The translations under genes were made by a program, and so were the position numbers. Below the pieces are notes generated by a model that did no database searches, was not told the origin of the DNA, and saw only the letters and a program-made list of their open reading frames with translations. A stretch of DNA of 64,000 nt from contig CAWKGV010000023.1 of NCBI GenBank assembly GCA_963849305.1, positions 269,218 to 333,217 of the forward strand, in the 5' to 3' direction. The stretch's first letter is position 1. Every line of letters begins with the position of its first letter. The DNA comes from CAWKGV01 sp963849305. Lineage in GTDB: Bacteria > Pseudomonadota > Alphaproteobacteria > Acetobacterales > Acetobacteraceae. Below are positions 25,162-33,979 of this stretch, piece by piece.

Positions 25162-26397
25162 CTAACTCGGACCGTGCTCTGGGTCAGCGCCGTAGGGTCG
25201 GCCGGAGCTTTGCTCCAGCCAGGCATCGAGCCGGCTGAGCGTGGCAGACCAGGGGCAATGGCGCTCGACCGCCAGACGGGCGGCGGCGCCGAGCCCCGGA
25301 TGACGGCCATCGAGCACCTCGCCGAGGGCGCGCGCCGTGGCCTCGGCGCCGGCGGCCACCAGCAGGTCGCGCCCGGCCTCGGCGCGGACGCCCTCGAACG
25401 CCTCCGGCGAGGCGATGACCGGCTTGCCCATCGCCATCGCCTCCAGAACCTTGTTCTGGATGCCGCGCGCCATGCGCAGCGGGCTCACCGATACGGCGGC
25501 GTGGGCGACATAGGGGCGCACGTCCGGCACACGGCCGGTGACATGAATACCCGGCAGGTTCGCGAGCCGTCGCACGTCCGGCCCGGGATTGGCGCCCACG
25601 ATGTGAAACTCCGGCGCCGGGCTGCGCCGGCCCAAGAGCGGCATCACCGCCGTGACAAACCAGGTCACCGCGTCGGCATTCGGCCGGTAGTCCATGTGCC
25701 CGGTGAATACGAGGTGCGGTCCGGCACCCCGATAGGGATTGTCGAATGCCAGCGACGGCGAGAAGCCGTCGAGGTCCACGCCATTCTCAAACCAGGTGAT
25801 CCGGTCTTGCGTCTCCGGGGCAAGCTCGGCGAAGCGCCGTGCCTCCGGCTCGGAGACGAAGAACGTCACGTCGCAGCCCATTGCCGCGTGGCGTTCATGA
25901 GCTAGCAGGGTGCGCGCCTCGCGCGCCCACACCCCGCGCATCGGCCAGCGCGAGTCGCGCGCATAGGTCGCCCATTTCTCCGAATCGATGTCCTGCATGT
26001 CCAGGATCTTGCGGCCCCGGCGCAGATGCCGCGCATAGGGCGCCATCACGACGGTATTGATGTGAATGACGTCGATATCCGTGCGGTCCGCGACCTCGCG
26101 GACCCAGCGGCCGAGCCCATGATGCGCGTAGTAATTCAGCATCAGCGGGCGGCCCGGCCGGAAGCCGGCCAGCGCCTTCGCCCGCTGGCGGCGCTTGTCG
26201 ATCCCGAACGCGGCGACCTCGGCGCAAATCCCGCACAGATGCGCGACATGCTCGAAGTCGGCCGGATCGTCGATCAGGCAGCCCAGATGGACCCGGTAGG
26301 ACTTCGCGAGATGGAGCAGCACATTGTAGCTGCGGATCTTCTCGCCCTTGTTCGGCGGGAACGGGATACGGTGACTAAGGAACAGAAGGTCGCGCAT
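25162..26397 (-). CDS. glycosyltransferase, TIGR03087 / PEP-CTERM-EpsH1-associated type
   Basis: The 411-residue GT-B transferase begins MRDLLFLSHRIPFPPNKGEK, which is characteristic of the TIGR03087 sugar transferases. Other signatures are ILDMQDIDSEKWATYA, GPHLVFTGHMDYRPNADA and the donor-binding GIQNKVLEAMAMGKPVIAS with the glutamate of the EX7E pattern. The family is often found with exosortase or exopolysaccharide loci, but no exosortase or PEP-CTERM protein is visible here. I used the ATG at 26397; upstream codons to 26463 have no family similarity. It is divergent from gmhA with 77 bp between starts, supporting a role in LPS or exopolysaccharide synthesis. Confidence 0.85.
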   Translation of the reverse strand: MRDLLFLSHRIPFPPNKGEKIRSYNVLLHLAKSYRVHLGCLIDDPADFEHVAHLCGICAEVAAFGIDKRRQRAKALAGFRPGRPLMLNYYAHHGLGRWVREVADRTDIDVIHINTVVMAPYARHLRRGRKILDMQDIDSEKWATYARDSRWPMRGVWAREARTLLAHERHAAMGCDVTFFVSEPEARRFAELAPETQDRITWFENGVDLDGFSPSLAFDNPYRGAGPHLVFTGHMDYRPNADAVTWFVTAVMPLLGRRSPAPEFHIVGANPGPDVRRLANLPGIHVTGRVPDVRPYVAHAAVSVSPLRMARGIQNKVLEAMAMGKPVIASPEAFEGVRAEAGRDLLVAAGAEATARALGEVLDGRHPGLGAAARLAVERHCPWSATLSRLDAWLEQSSGRPYGADPEHGPS

Positions 26398-26474
26398 GTG
26401 GCGGCACCCCTGCCCCGTCCGGGCGAGCATTTCAACCTTGGCATGGCAGAACCGCTCGGGCACACAGCTTCTCC

Positions 26475-27068
26475 ATGCCAGTTCTGGGTTCCGAGTTCGT
26501 CCACGGTTTCCTCGCGCGCTCCGCCGTGGCGGCGGCCGACCTGGCCCGGGATCGCGACGCGCACGACTTGCTCGCCCGCATGGCGGCCGTGATCTCCGAG
26601 GCGATGCGCGGCGGCGGCAAATTGCTGATCCTCGGCAACGGCGGGAGCGCGGCGGATGCGCAGCATATCGCGGGCGAGTTCGTCTCGCGCCTGCTGTTCG
26701 ACCGGCCGCCGCTGCCGGCGCTCGCCCTGACGGTGGACAGCTCCGTGCTCACCGCGGCCAGCAACGATTACGGTTTCGAGCAGGTGTTCGAGCGCCAGGT
26801 CCGGGCGCTCGGGCGGGCCGGGGATGTGCTGCTGGCGATCTCTACCTCCGGCCGCTCGGCCAATGTCCTGCGCGCGCTCGAGGCGGGCCGCGCCCTGGCG
26901 CTGCACTGCCTCGGCTTCGCCGGCCGGGGTGGCGGGTTCATGGCCGAGCGTTGCGACCTGCTGTTCCGGGCACACGCCGACGAGACCGCTTTGGTCCAGC
27001 AACTGCACATCACGGCAGCGCACGTGGTTTGCGCCCTGGTCGAGCGCGCGATGTTCCCGGACAGCTAA
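26475..27068 (+). CDS. gmhA: phosphoheptose isomerase (sedoheptulose-7-phosphate isomerase)
   Basis: The 197-residue SIS-domain protein converts sedoheptulose 7-phosphate to D-glycero-D-manno-heptose 7-phosphate, the first step of heptose synthesis for LPS core or S-layer glycans. It carries the family signatures ILGNGGSAADAQHIAGEF, DSSVLTAASNDYGFEQVF, the phosphate-binding ISTSGRSANVL and the C-terminal DETALVQQLHITAAHVVCALVE with catalytic His and Glu. It is of usual length and acts as a cytoplasmic tetramer. The neighbouring TIGR03087 glycosyltransferase strengthens a surface-glycan role. No hldE or gmhB is adjacent. Confidence 0.93.
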   Translation: MPVLGSEFVHGFLARSAVAAADLARDRDAHDLLARMAAVISEAMRGGGKLLILGNGGSAADAQHIAGEFVSRLLFDRPPLPALALTVDSSVLTAASNDYGFEQVFERQVRALGRAGDVLLAISTSGRSANVLRALEAGRALALHCLGFAGRGGGFMAERCDLLFRAHADETALVQQLHITAAHVVCALVERAMFPDS

Positions 27069-27100
27069 AAAAAGCGGGCGGTGCGCGAGGCGCACCGCCC
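27069..27100 (-). terminator. intrinsic terminator reading on the minus strand
   Basis: A 10-bp perfect stem GGGCGGTGCG/CGCACCGCCC with a 5-nt loop (27076-27100) is followed, reading leftwards, by a run of seven T that touches the gmhA stop codon. The T-run is on the minus strand, so it ends transcripts coming from the right (the IS110 relic side). There is no T-run on the gmhA side. Confidence 0.65.
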
Positions 27101-27191
27101 GGAGTTGGTCGCGCTGTGCGCGACTATCGGGGAGGAAACCGGCGGCCGGCCCAGAGACCAGCCGCCCAAACGGGGTAATAAGTGCGAATGG

Positions 27192-27707
27192 TTAACGGGG
27201 GGTTAAGGTGATCAGCGTGCGGGCGATGACGTCGCCGATGCCCGGGACGCTCTTGAGCAGGTCCTGCTTGGCGCAGAACACCGGGCTGTCCTCGATCAGC
27301 TTGTCGATGGCGCGGTCGATGCGCTCACGCTCGGCCTGCAAGCTGCGCAGGATGGTCTTGAACGAACGCTGCGCGAGCTTGTCGGCGGCTTTGCCGAGGC
27401 GCTGCTTCTCGGCGTTGATCATGACCACGAGCTGGCGGCGTCGCGCGAGCAGCTCGCGCAGGCGCAGCGAGAGCGCATCGGGCATCGGCTTCGGCTCGGG
27501 CCGGATGGCATCGGCGAAATGGGCGATGATGCCGGCATCGATGGCGTCGGTCTTGGCGAGCCGGCCGATCGCGCCGGCGAATTTGCGCACCTGACGTGGG
27601 TTGACGATGGCGACCGGCAGGCCGGCCTCGGCCAGCGCCGCGGCGACGACGCCCTCATAGCCGCCGCTCGCCTCCATGGTGACGAGCTTCGGCCGCAACG
27701 GCTGCAA
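27192..27707 (-). pseudogene. IS110-family transposase fragment
   Basis: The fragment has the second part of the DEDD RuvC-like domain (VTMEASGGYEGVVAAALAEA, with the catalytic Glu, and RLAKTDAIDAGIIAHFA with the DxxD pair). It also has the beginning of the Transposase_20 domain, where LLKSVPGIGDVIARTLI is the helix-hairpin-helix-like motif. The N-terminal first Asp region and the whole serine-containing C-terminal domain are missing, and the frame ends in unrelated codons at 27192. No start codon is evident (a TTG at 27707 is only the beginning of the similarity). It is a relic truncated at both ends, 14 bp from the next gene's start. Confidence 0.85.
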
Positions 27708-27721
27708 GCGGGGAGGCCAAC

Positions 27722-28924
27722 ATGCAGGCGCCGCCGGAGCGAACCGGCCCGCTGGTCGGGCTCAAGGTCTTGGAGATCGGCCACTACATCGCCGCCCCGT
27801 TCTGCACCCGCATCCTGGCCGATCTCGGCGCCGAGGTGGTCAAGATCGAGCCGCCCGGAGGCGACCCGGTCCGCGGCTGGGGCGCATCGGTGGACGGGAA
27901 CTCCGTCTGGTTCAGCATTCACGGGCGCAACAAACTGTCGGTCACCATCGACCTCAAGCGCGAGCGCGATCTCGCGCTGAAGCTGGCCGCGCGCGCCGAC
28001 GTGCTGGTGGAGAACCTGCGCGCCGGGCAGCTCGAACGGCTCCGGCTCGGCCCGGAGGCGCTGCACGCGGTCAATCCCCGGCTGGTGATCGCGCGCATCT
28101 CCGGCTACGGGCAGGATGGTCCCTATTGCGACAAGCCGGCTTTCGGCGCGATCGGCGAGGCGATGGGCGGCATCCGTCATGTCATGGGCTATCCGCCCGG
28201 CAGCACCGACCTGCCGCCGCCGCGCTGCGGCATCTCGCTCAGCGACGACCTCGCGGGGATGTACGCGGCGATCGGGCTGCTCGCGGCGGTTTGGCAACGG
28301 GATGGCACTGGAACGGGCCGGGGACGGGTGGTCGATGTCAACCTGGTGGATAGCGTGTTCAGTCTAACGGAAGGGATGCTGCCCGAATACGCGATGGACC
28401 GGCGCGTCCGCCAGCCTGCGGGCGCGGCGATCACCTCGGCCGCCCCGACCAACACCTACCCGTGCGCCGACGGCAGGTGGCTTTGCATCGCCGGCAACTC
28501 CGACCTGATCTTCGCCAGGCTGATGGCCGCGATCGGGCGGCCCGAGCTGGCGACCGATCCGGCCTACGCCACCAACGCCGATCGCTGTGCCCGGCGCGAC
28601 GCATTGGATGCGGTGCTTGCCGCCTGGACGCGCACCTTGGCGGCCAAGGAGGCGCAGGACCGGCTGGAAGCGGCCGATGTCCCGTGCTCGCGGCTCTACG
28701 ACATCGCGGACTGCGCCGCCGACCCGCATTTCCTGGCCCGCAAGGCGGTGATCGCGGTGGATGATCCGCTGACCGGCCGGACGCTGCACCCTGGCCCCGC
28801 CATTCGCCTGGACGGCGAGCCGCCGGAGGCGGTGATCGGCTGGACTGGCCCCGCTCCCGGCGCGCACACCGAGTATGTTCTCCGCACGCTTCTCGGCTTC
28901 CCGGCGCAACCGACGGGTGGGTGA
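27722..28924 (+). CDS. class III (CaiB/BaiF) CoA-transferase
   Basis: The 400-residue protein belongs to the formyl-CoA-transferase family, which moves CoA between carboxylic acids through an aspartyl-CoA intermediate in the cytoplasm. It has the N-terminal VLEIGHYIAAPFCTRILADLG, the CoA-binding IEPPGGDPVR, NKLSVTIDLKRE, VLVENLRAG and the segment ISLSDDLAGMYAAIGLL holding the catalytic Asp. The C-terminal NTYPCADGRWLCIA and DVPCSRLYDIADC are also typical. GGGGAGG precedes the ATG by 6-7 bp. This binding site lies at the very edge of the IS110 relic. The acid substrate is unknown. Confidence 0.9.
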   Translation: MQAPPERTGPLVGLKVLEIGHYIAAPFCTRILADLGAEVVKIEPPGGDPVRGWGASVDGNSVWFSIHGRNKLSVTIDLKRERDLALKLAARADVLVENLRAGQLERLRLGPEALHAVNPRLVIARISGYGQDGPYCDKPAFGAIGEAMGGIRHVMGYPPGSTDLPPPRCGISLSDDLAGMYAAIGLLAAVWQRDGTGTGRGRVVDVNLVDSVFSLTEGMLPEYAMDRRVRQPAGAAITSAAPTNTYPCADGRWLCIAGNSDLIFARLMAAIGRPELATDPAYATNADRCARRDALDAVLAAWTRTLAAKEAQDRLEAADVPCSRLYDIADCAADPHFLARKAVIAVDDPLTGRTLHPGPAIRLDGEPPEAVIGWTGPAPGAHTEYVLRTLLGFPAQPTGG

Positions 28925-29043
28925 CGGGGTTTCAATCTCAGTCCGCGAAACGTCCGCTTGCATCCGGGCCCGGCGCGGGCCATGAGAAGAGAGCGGCACA
29001 GGCCCATAGGGCGCGTGGATCGCGCCCCGCGAATGGAGGGATC

Positions 29044-29310
29044 ATGGGAAGCTTCAGCATTTGGCACTGGCTGATCGTGCTGATGGTCGTGCTGCTGCTG
29101 TTCGGCGGCGGCAAGGTCAGCAACCTAATGGGCGAGTTCGCCAAGGGCATCAAGGCATTCAAGAAGAACATGGCCGAGGATGACGACGTGCCGATGGCCA
29201 ATCTAGAGCGTCCGGCGACGACGATCCCGCCGCCTGGCACAACGAGCGCGCCGAGGCCGACGGCAACCGTGGCGAATCCCTCGGAAACCACCGCCGCCAA
29301 CCAAATCTGA
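29044..29310 (+). CDS. tatA: Sec-independent translocase subunit TatA
   Basis: The 88-residue protein has the TatA pattern: a short periplasmic start, one transmembrane helix (IWHWLIVLMVVLLLFGG), the conserved FG hinge, then an amphipathic helix (NLMGEFAKGIKAFKKNM), an acidic patch and an unstructured Pro/Thr tail. It forms the pore-like assembly of the twin-arginine export pathway. The start is supported by GGAGGG 4-5 bp upstream. tatB and tatC are not adjacent. Tat substrates in this window would include MsrP and the hydrolase at 4743-6128. Confidence 0.93.
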   Translation: MGSFSIWHWLIVLMVVLLLFGGGKVSNLMGEFAKGIKAFKKNMAEDDDVPMANLERPATTIPPPGTTSAPRPTATVANPSETTAANQI

Positions 29311-29371
29311 CCAGGCCAGGAGCAGGCGCGTCGATTTGCCGGCGCGCCTCGCGTGACCGGCAAGTTCGGTC

Positions 29372-30328
29372 ATGGCCCTTCATCACCTTACCCCGACGCC
29401 CCAGACAGTTCGCTGGGGCATGTTCGACGCTGATTACCCGCCGCTGATCACCGTCGCATCCGGCGACGACGTGGTGCTCGAATGCGTCTCCGGCGGGCCG
29501 GAGGTGATGCCGCCCCCAGGCTCCGGCCTGGCGATCCCGCCCGCGCTCGCCGCGATCCATGCTGCCGACCTGCCCCGACTCGGCGGGCACATCCTGACCG
29601 GCCCGGTCGCCGTGGCCGGGGCCGAGCCGGGCGACATGCTCGAGGTGAGCATCGAGCGGATCGAACTTGGTGCCGATTGGGGCTATTGCGGCTTTCGCCC
29701 GTTGCTCGGCACTTTGCCCGAGGATTTTCCGGAGCGCTATCTGAGCCATATCCCGGTGGACCGGGGACGCGGCGTTTGCCGCCTGCCGTGGGGCACGGAG
29801 CTACCGTTGGCACCGTTCTTCGGCGTGATGGGCGTCGCCCCGCCGCCCGAATGGGGCACGATCTCCAGCAAGGAGCCGCGCGCGCACGGGGGCAATCTCG
29901 ACAACAAGGAACTGACCGCCGGCGCGAGGCTCTCTTTGCCGGTGTTCGTGGCCGGGGCCAACTTCTCGGCCGGCGACGGGCATGGCGTGCAAGGCGACGG
30001 CGAGGTGTGCATCAACGCGCTGGAGATCTGCCTGACCGGCACATTCAAGCTGACCTTGCACAAGGGGGGCGGCGCTCGCGACCCGCTGCTGCGCTACCCC
30101 AAGGCCGAGACGCCCACGCATTGGATCACCATGGGGATGCACGAAGACCTCGACGTCGCGATGAAGCAGGCGCTGCGGGAGATGATCAGCCTGATCACCG
30201 CCAGGGCGAACCTGTCGCGAGAGGAGGCGTACCAGTTCTGCTCGCTTGCGGTCGATTTCCACGTCACCCAGACGGTGAACGGCGAGAAGGGCGTCCACGG
30301 CCTTCTACGCAAGGGGTTGTTGTTCTAG
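29372..30328 (+). CDS. acetamidase/formamidase family protein
   Basis: The 318-residue product matches the FmdA/AmdA family, zinc-dependent amidases that release ammonia from formamide or acetamide. It carries HILTGPVAVAGAEPGDMLEV, the metal-binding region FSAGDGHGVQGDGEVC, the substrate-loop GTISSKEPRAHGGNLDNKEL, and the family C-terminal MISLITARANLSREEAYQFC. It is cytoplasmic. It begins 61 bp after tatA and has a weak ribosome-binding site. No amide transporter is adjacent, and the substrate is inferred only from family membership. Confidence 0.88.
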   Translation: MALHHLTPTPQTVRWGMFDADYPPLITVASGDDVVLECVSGGPEVMPPPGSGLAIPPALAAIHAADLPRLGGHILTGPVAVAGAEPGDMLEVSIERIELGADWGYCGFRPLLGTLPEDFPERYLSHIPVDRGRGVCRLPWGTELPLAPFFGVMGVAPPPEWGTISSKEPRAHGGNLDNKELTAGARLSLPVFVAGANFSAGDGHGVQGDGEVCINALEICLTGTFKLTLHKGGGARDPLLRYPKAETPTHWITMGMHEDLDVAMKQALREMISLITARANLSREEAYQFCSLAVDFHVTQTVNGEKGVHGLLRKGLLF

Positions 30329-30435
30329 CCGAGGTTTTCCACAAGTTTTTGTGGCGCCCCCTGATTGTTCCGTTGCATCGGCGGGTCGCTCCCCGATACC
30401 GTATCTTGCGTTGGGAGCGATTGGGGAGCCACAAG

Positions 30436-30936
30436 ATGGAGTGGAGCGACGAGACGATCGGGCGGCTCAGGGCGCTTTGGGCCGATGGTCATTCCACCGC
30501 CGAGATCGGCCGCCGCCTCGGGGTGTCGAAAAACGCGGTAGTCGGCAAGGCGCACCGCCTCGACCTGCCGGCCCGGCCATCGCCCATCCGCCATGCGCCC
30601 GAGGGGGCGCCCCGACGTGCGCCCGCCCCGCGCCGGGTTGCCGGGCCAACCTTGCCGCCGCTGGCCAGCACCCGCACCACCGGGCCCGCTGCAATAATGC
30701 CAACGATGCGGCAAGCCGTGCCAGCCGCGCCCAAGCCAGCCCCGGCGCCTCGGTTGCAAGCAGTGGCACCGCCGCGCTACGGCCGGGTGATCACCTGCTG
30801 CTGGCCGATCGGCGAGCCGGGCACGCGCAGCTTCCGCTTCTGCGACGAGGGCTCGGTGCCCGGCAAGCCATATTGCGCCGAGCACGCCGAGCTTGCCTAT
30901 GTCCGCATCCGCGACCGTCGCGAGGACGCTGCTTGA
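30436..30936 (+). CDS. gcrA: GcrA cell-cycle regulator
   Basis: The 166-residue protein begins with the diagnostic GcrA DNA-binding region: WSDETIGRLRALWADGHST, then IGRRLGVSKNAVVGKAHRL. It has a Pro/Ala-rich linker and the conserved C-terminal sigma70-interacting region, with CCWPIGEPGTRSFRFC and GKPYCAEHAELAY. GcrA is an alphaproteobacterial regulator that activates sigma70 promoters carrying CcrM-methylated GANTC sites. GGGGAG lies about 7 bp before the ATG. It faces fabI tail to tail with only 17 bp between stop codons. Confidence 0.95.
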   Translation: MEWSDETIGRLRALWADGHSTAEIGRRLGVSKNAVVGKAHRLDLPARPSPIRHAPEGAPRRAPAPRRVAGPTLPPLASTRTTGPAAIMPTMRQAVPAAPKPAPAPRLQAVAPPRYGRVITCCWPIGEPGTRSFRFCDEGSVPGKPYCAEHAELAYVRIRDRREDAA

Positions 30937-30953
30937 CCAGCAACTCGCGGTCA

Positions 30954-31781
30954 TCACGGGTCCACGACGGCGATGTCGGGCGCCGCAGGGTTCTTCATGC
31001 CGACGATATGATAGCCGCAATCGACGTGATGAACCTCGCCCGTAACGCCGGCGGACAGTCCCGATAGCAGGAACACGCCGGCCCCGCCCACCTCCTCGAT
31101 GGTGACGTTGCGCTGCATCGGCGAGTTGAGCTGGTTCCAACGCAGAATGTAGCGGAAATCGCCGATCCCGGAGGCGGCGAGCGTCTTGATCGGCCCGGCG
31201 CTGATCGCATTCACCCGTACGCCCGCCGCGCCCAGGTCGGCCGCGAGGTAGCGCACCGATGCCTCCAGCGCCGCCTTGGCCACTCCCATCACGTTGTAAT
31301 GCGGCATCCACCGCTCGGCCCCGAGATAGGTCAACGTCAGGAGGCTGCCGCCGGGCGGCATTATCGGCGCGGCGCGTTGGCATACGGCAGTGAACGAATA
31401 GCACGAGATATCCAGCGCTTGCAGGAAGGCGGCGCGCGGCGTGTCGAGATAGCGCCCGCGCAGGAACGTCTTGTCGGCGAAGCCGATCGCGTGGACCAGG
31501 AAATCGAGCCAACTCCAAGCAGCCCGCACGGCATCGAACGCGCCATCGATGCTCGCCTCCTCGGCTACGTCGCAAGGAAATAGGAGGGACGAGCCGAGCG
31601 AGGCCGCCAGCGGGCGCACCCGGCGTCCCAGCGCCTCGCCTTGGAAGGTGAAGGCGAGTTCCGCCCCTTGAGCCGCGCAAGCGGCGGCGATCCCCCAGGC
31701 TAGGGATCTCTCGTTCGCCACACCCATGATGAGGCCGCGCCTGCCTTGCATCAGCGTGCCTTGGAGTGGAGAGTCCGGCAT
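30954..31781 (-). CDS. fabI: enoyl-[acyl-carrier-protein] reductase
   Basis: The 275-residue SDR-type enoyl-ACP reductase does the last step of the fatty acid elongation cycle with NADH. It starts with the FabI-type cofactor loop GRRGLIMGVANERSLAWGIA, then shows FLVHAIGFADK, GGSLLTLTYLGAERWMPHYN and the Tyr-X6-Lys pair in YNVMGVAKAA. The later SAGPIKTLAASGIGDF is also diagnostic. The start at 31781 has GAGG 7-8 bp upstream; a start 10 codons later is possible. It is divergent from pdxH with 94 bp between starts, which must hold both promoters. Confidence 0.95.
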   Translation of the reverse strand: MPDSPLQGTLMQGRRGLIMGVANERSLAWGIAAACAAQGAELAFTFQGEALGRRVRPLAASLGSSLLFPCDVAEEASIDGAFDAVRAAWSWLDFLVHAIGFADKTFLRGRYLDTPRAAFLQALDISCYSFTAVCQRAAPIMPPGGSLLTLTYLGAERWMPHYNVMGVAKAALEASVRYLAADLGAAGVRVNAISAGPIKTLAASGIGDFRYILRWNQLNSPMQRNVTIEEVGGAGVFLLSGLSAGVTGEVHHVDCGYHIVGMKNPAAPDIAVVDP

Positions 31782-31875
31782 CGCGATCCCTCGAGGTTTG
31801 TCGTTTGCCTGCTGGTGGTGGCACAGGGCCACGTGGCGGGGAAGAGCCGAGAAACCCACCGCAGGAGCCCGAGGC

Positions 31876-32460
31876 ATGGCCGAAACCGATCCGTTGGCGC
31901 AGTTCCAGCGATGGATGGACGAGGCCATCGCCAGCGAACCAAGCGATCCCAACGCGATGACGCTCGCCACCGCCGCCGAGGGCGGGCAGCCCTCGGCGCG
32001 GATCGTGCTGCTCAAGGGCTTCGATGCGCTTGGGTTTGTGTTCTACACCAACACCGAGAGCCGGAAAGGCGACGAGCTGGCGGCCAATCCCCAAGCGGCG
32101 CTGCTATTCCATTGGAAATCGCTCGGCCGGCAAATCCGGATCGAGGGCCGGACCGAGCCGGTCACGACCGCCGAGGCGGACGCCTATTTCGCTACCCGCC
32201 TGCGCATCTCGCGACTTGGCGCCTGGGCCTCTGACCAATCCCGCCCTTACGGCGCGCGGGCCGAGTTGGAGCGGCGCCTGGCCGAGTACGAAGCGCGGTT
32301 TCCGGGCGATGACATTCCCCGTCCGCCGCACTGGTCGGGCTATCAACTCCGGCCCGAGCGGATCGAATTCTGGCAGGACATGCCGTACCGCCTGCACGAT
32401 CGCACCGTGTTCACGCGCGCGCCGGACGGGCGCTGGAGCATGGGCAAGCTGTTCCCCTGA
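31876..32460 (+). CDS. pdxH: pyridoxamine/pyridoxine 5'-phosphate oxidase
   Basis: The 194-residue FMN enzyme oxidises PNP or PMP to pyridoxal 5'-phosphate. It has PNAMTLATAAEGGQPSARIV, the FMN-binding VLLKGFDALGFVFYTNTES and RKGDELAANPQAALLFHW, and the C-terminal GYQLRPERIEFWQ with WSMGKLFP, very close to the E. coli family signature. AGGAG lies 9 bp before the ATG at 31876. The earlier in-frame start at 31726 would run over fabI and lacks support. PLP made here would serve the D-cysteine-desulfhydrase-like and transaminase genes further on. Confidence 0.95.
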   Translation: MAETDPLAQFQRWMDEAIASEPSDPNAMTLATAAEGGQPSARIVLLKGFDALGFVFYTNTESRKGDELAANPQAALLFHWKSLGRQIRIEGRTEPVTTAEADAYFATRLRISRLGAWASDQSRPYGARAELERRLAEYEARFPGDDIPRPPHWSGYQLRPERIEFWQDMPYRLHDRTVFTRAPDGRWSMGKLFP

Positions 32461-32558
32461 GCCGCTCGCCGCCTCCCCTGGCGCCGGTCTCGTTCTCCTA
32501 TCGGTCCGCTTCCACCTGTGCTAGCAACGCAGGGCAGACCCGCAGCAAGGAGCAGGTC

Positions 32559-33423
32559 ATGTCCGTGCGGAAACTTCTGCTGCCGCTGATTGGAACCGCC
32601 ACGGGCGAGGCGGCGCTCGCCACCGCGCTCATGATCGCCCGCCTCTGGAATGCGCATGTGCTGGCGTTGCACGTCCGGGTGGACAGCCGCGATGTCGCCC
32701 CGCTGGCCGGGGAAGGCCTGTCCGGGGCCATGATCGAGGAGATGATGGCGGCCACGGAAAAAGAGAGCGCCCACCGCGCCCAAGCTGTGCGCGCGATGTT
32801 CGACCGTTTCGTGGCCGCTCAGGACGTACCGCTCGCGGAGCCTCATGCCGCCTCCGGTCCCAGCGCGAGCTTTGCGTCGGTAACCGGACGGGAGGAGGAT
32901 ATCGTGGCCCAGCAAGCGCGGGTCGCCGATCTGACCATCGTGCCGCATCCCGAAGCCGGCGAGGATGTCTCCTCCTCCGATGCGCTGCACGCGGTCTTGT
33001 TCGATTCCGGACGCCCGGGTCCTGATCTCGCCGCAGGTCGCGCCACGAACGATCGGCACTCGCATCTGCATCGGCTGGAATGGGACGGCGGAGTCCGCCT
33101 CGGCGGTCGCGGCCGTGCTGCCCTGGCTGCGGCGGGCGGAGGCAGTGCGCATCCTGACCGCCGAAGGCTACCAGCGCCGCGGCCCGGCGGCACCCGAACT
33201 CGCCGCCTATCTGGCGCTACATAATGTGCCCGCCGAGGTCAGGGAATTCCGCCCCAGCAACGGAATCGTCGCCGCTGGGCTGCTCGCGGCGGCGCGCGAG
33301 TTCGGTTGCGATCTCCTGGCTATGGGCGCCTACTCGCATTCCAGGCTCCGTCAGCTCATCCTGGGCGGGGTCACCCGGTACGTGCTGGAACATGCCGCAT
33401 TGCCGGTGATGATGAGCCGCTGA
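32559..33423 (+). pseudogene. tandem universal stress protein, one frameshift
   Basis: Two frames give one protein of about 287 residues with two Usp domains. The first frame covers LLLPLIGTATGEAALATALM and a helical middle. After codons for AVLFDSGRP, near 33018, the frame moves. It resumes as VLISPQVAPRTIGTRICIGWNG and ends with the ATP-binding-like LLAMGAYSHSRLRQLILGGVTRYVLEHAALPVMM. The span of 865 bp is one base above a multiple of three, and the shift lies at CCCGGG, so one extra G explains it. AAGGAG lies 8 bp before the ATG. Usp proteins respond to starvation and oxidative stress. The gene may be functional if the shift is an assembly error. Confidence 0.8.
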
Positions 33424-33438
33424 AACCGGAGGTGTCCC

Positions 33439-33939
33439 GTGAGCGCGCGGCCGGTCGGCGTCGATGACCCGGTCGTGGCCGAAGCACTCCGGGCCTACGT
33501 CAAGCTGCTCCGCGCGGCCAGAGCGGTGGTGGCGCGGCTCGAGCCGGGGGTGGCCGCCAGGGGCCTGACATCGACCCAGCTCGGCGTGCTGGAGGCGGTG
33601 TTGCACCGTGGCGCGCTGACCCAGCGAGAGCTGGGCCGCAAGGTGCTGACCAGCGCCGGCAACATGACGGATGTGATCGACAAGCTGGAGGCGCGCGGCC
33701 TGGTTCGGCGCAGCCGCAAACCGGGGGACCGCCGGGCGGTGAGCGTCGAATTGACGCCGGAAGGTCGACGAACCATCGAGGCGCTGTTCCCCCTGCACGC
33801 CCAGGACATCGCCGCCGCCATGGGGGGCCTCAGCCTGGCCGAGCTGCGCCAGCTCGGCGACCTCCTCCGCAAGCTCGGGCTGGCGGCAAGCAGAGAACAC
33901 CAACAATGCGCCCTTGCTGGCGAGGACGAGGCGCACTAG
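33439..33939 (+). CDS. MarR-family transcriptional regulator
   Basis: The 166-residue winged-helix repressor has the MarR core: TSTQLGVLEAVLHRGALTQ, the recognition region GRKVLTSAGNMTDVIDKLEA, and the wing LVRRSRKPGDRRAVSVELTPEG. A C-terminal dimer helix follows. MarR proteins usually repress their own operon and release DNA on binding phenolic ligands. The GTG start at 33439 has GGAGG 6 bp upstream. It lies 15 bp after the usp gene and 40 bp before the flavin monooxygenase, so it is likely the local regulator of that group. Confidence 0.9.
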   Translation: MSARPVGVDDPVVAEALRAYVKLLRAARAVVARLEPGVAARGLTSTQLGVLEAVLHRGALTQRELGRKVLTSAGNMTDVIDKLEARGLVRRSRKPGDRRAVSVELTPEGRRTIEALFPLHAQDIAAAMGGLSLAELRQLGDLLRKLGLAASREHQQCALAGEDEAH

Positions 33940-33979
33940 GGCTGGATCTAGGGGCGCTCGCCAAAGGAGGATGTGTTCG

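Noticed and set aside
25162..26397. Part of an exosortase/PEP-CTERM export system
   Set aside because: The glycosyltransferase type is often linked to such systems, but no exosortase or PEP-CTERM protein is visible in the window.
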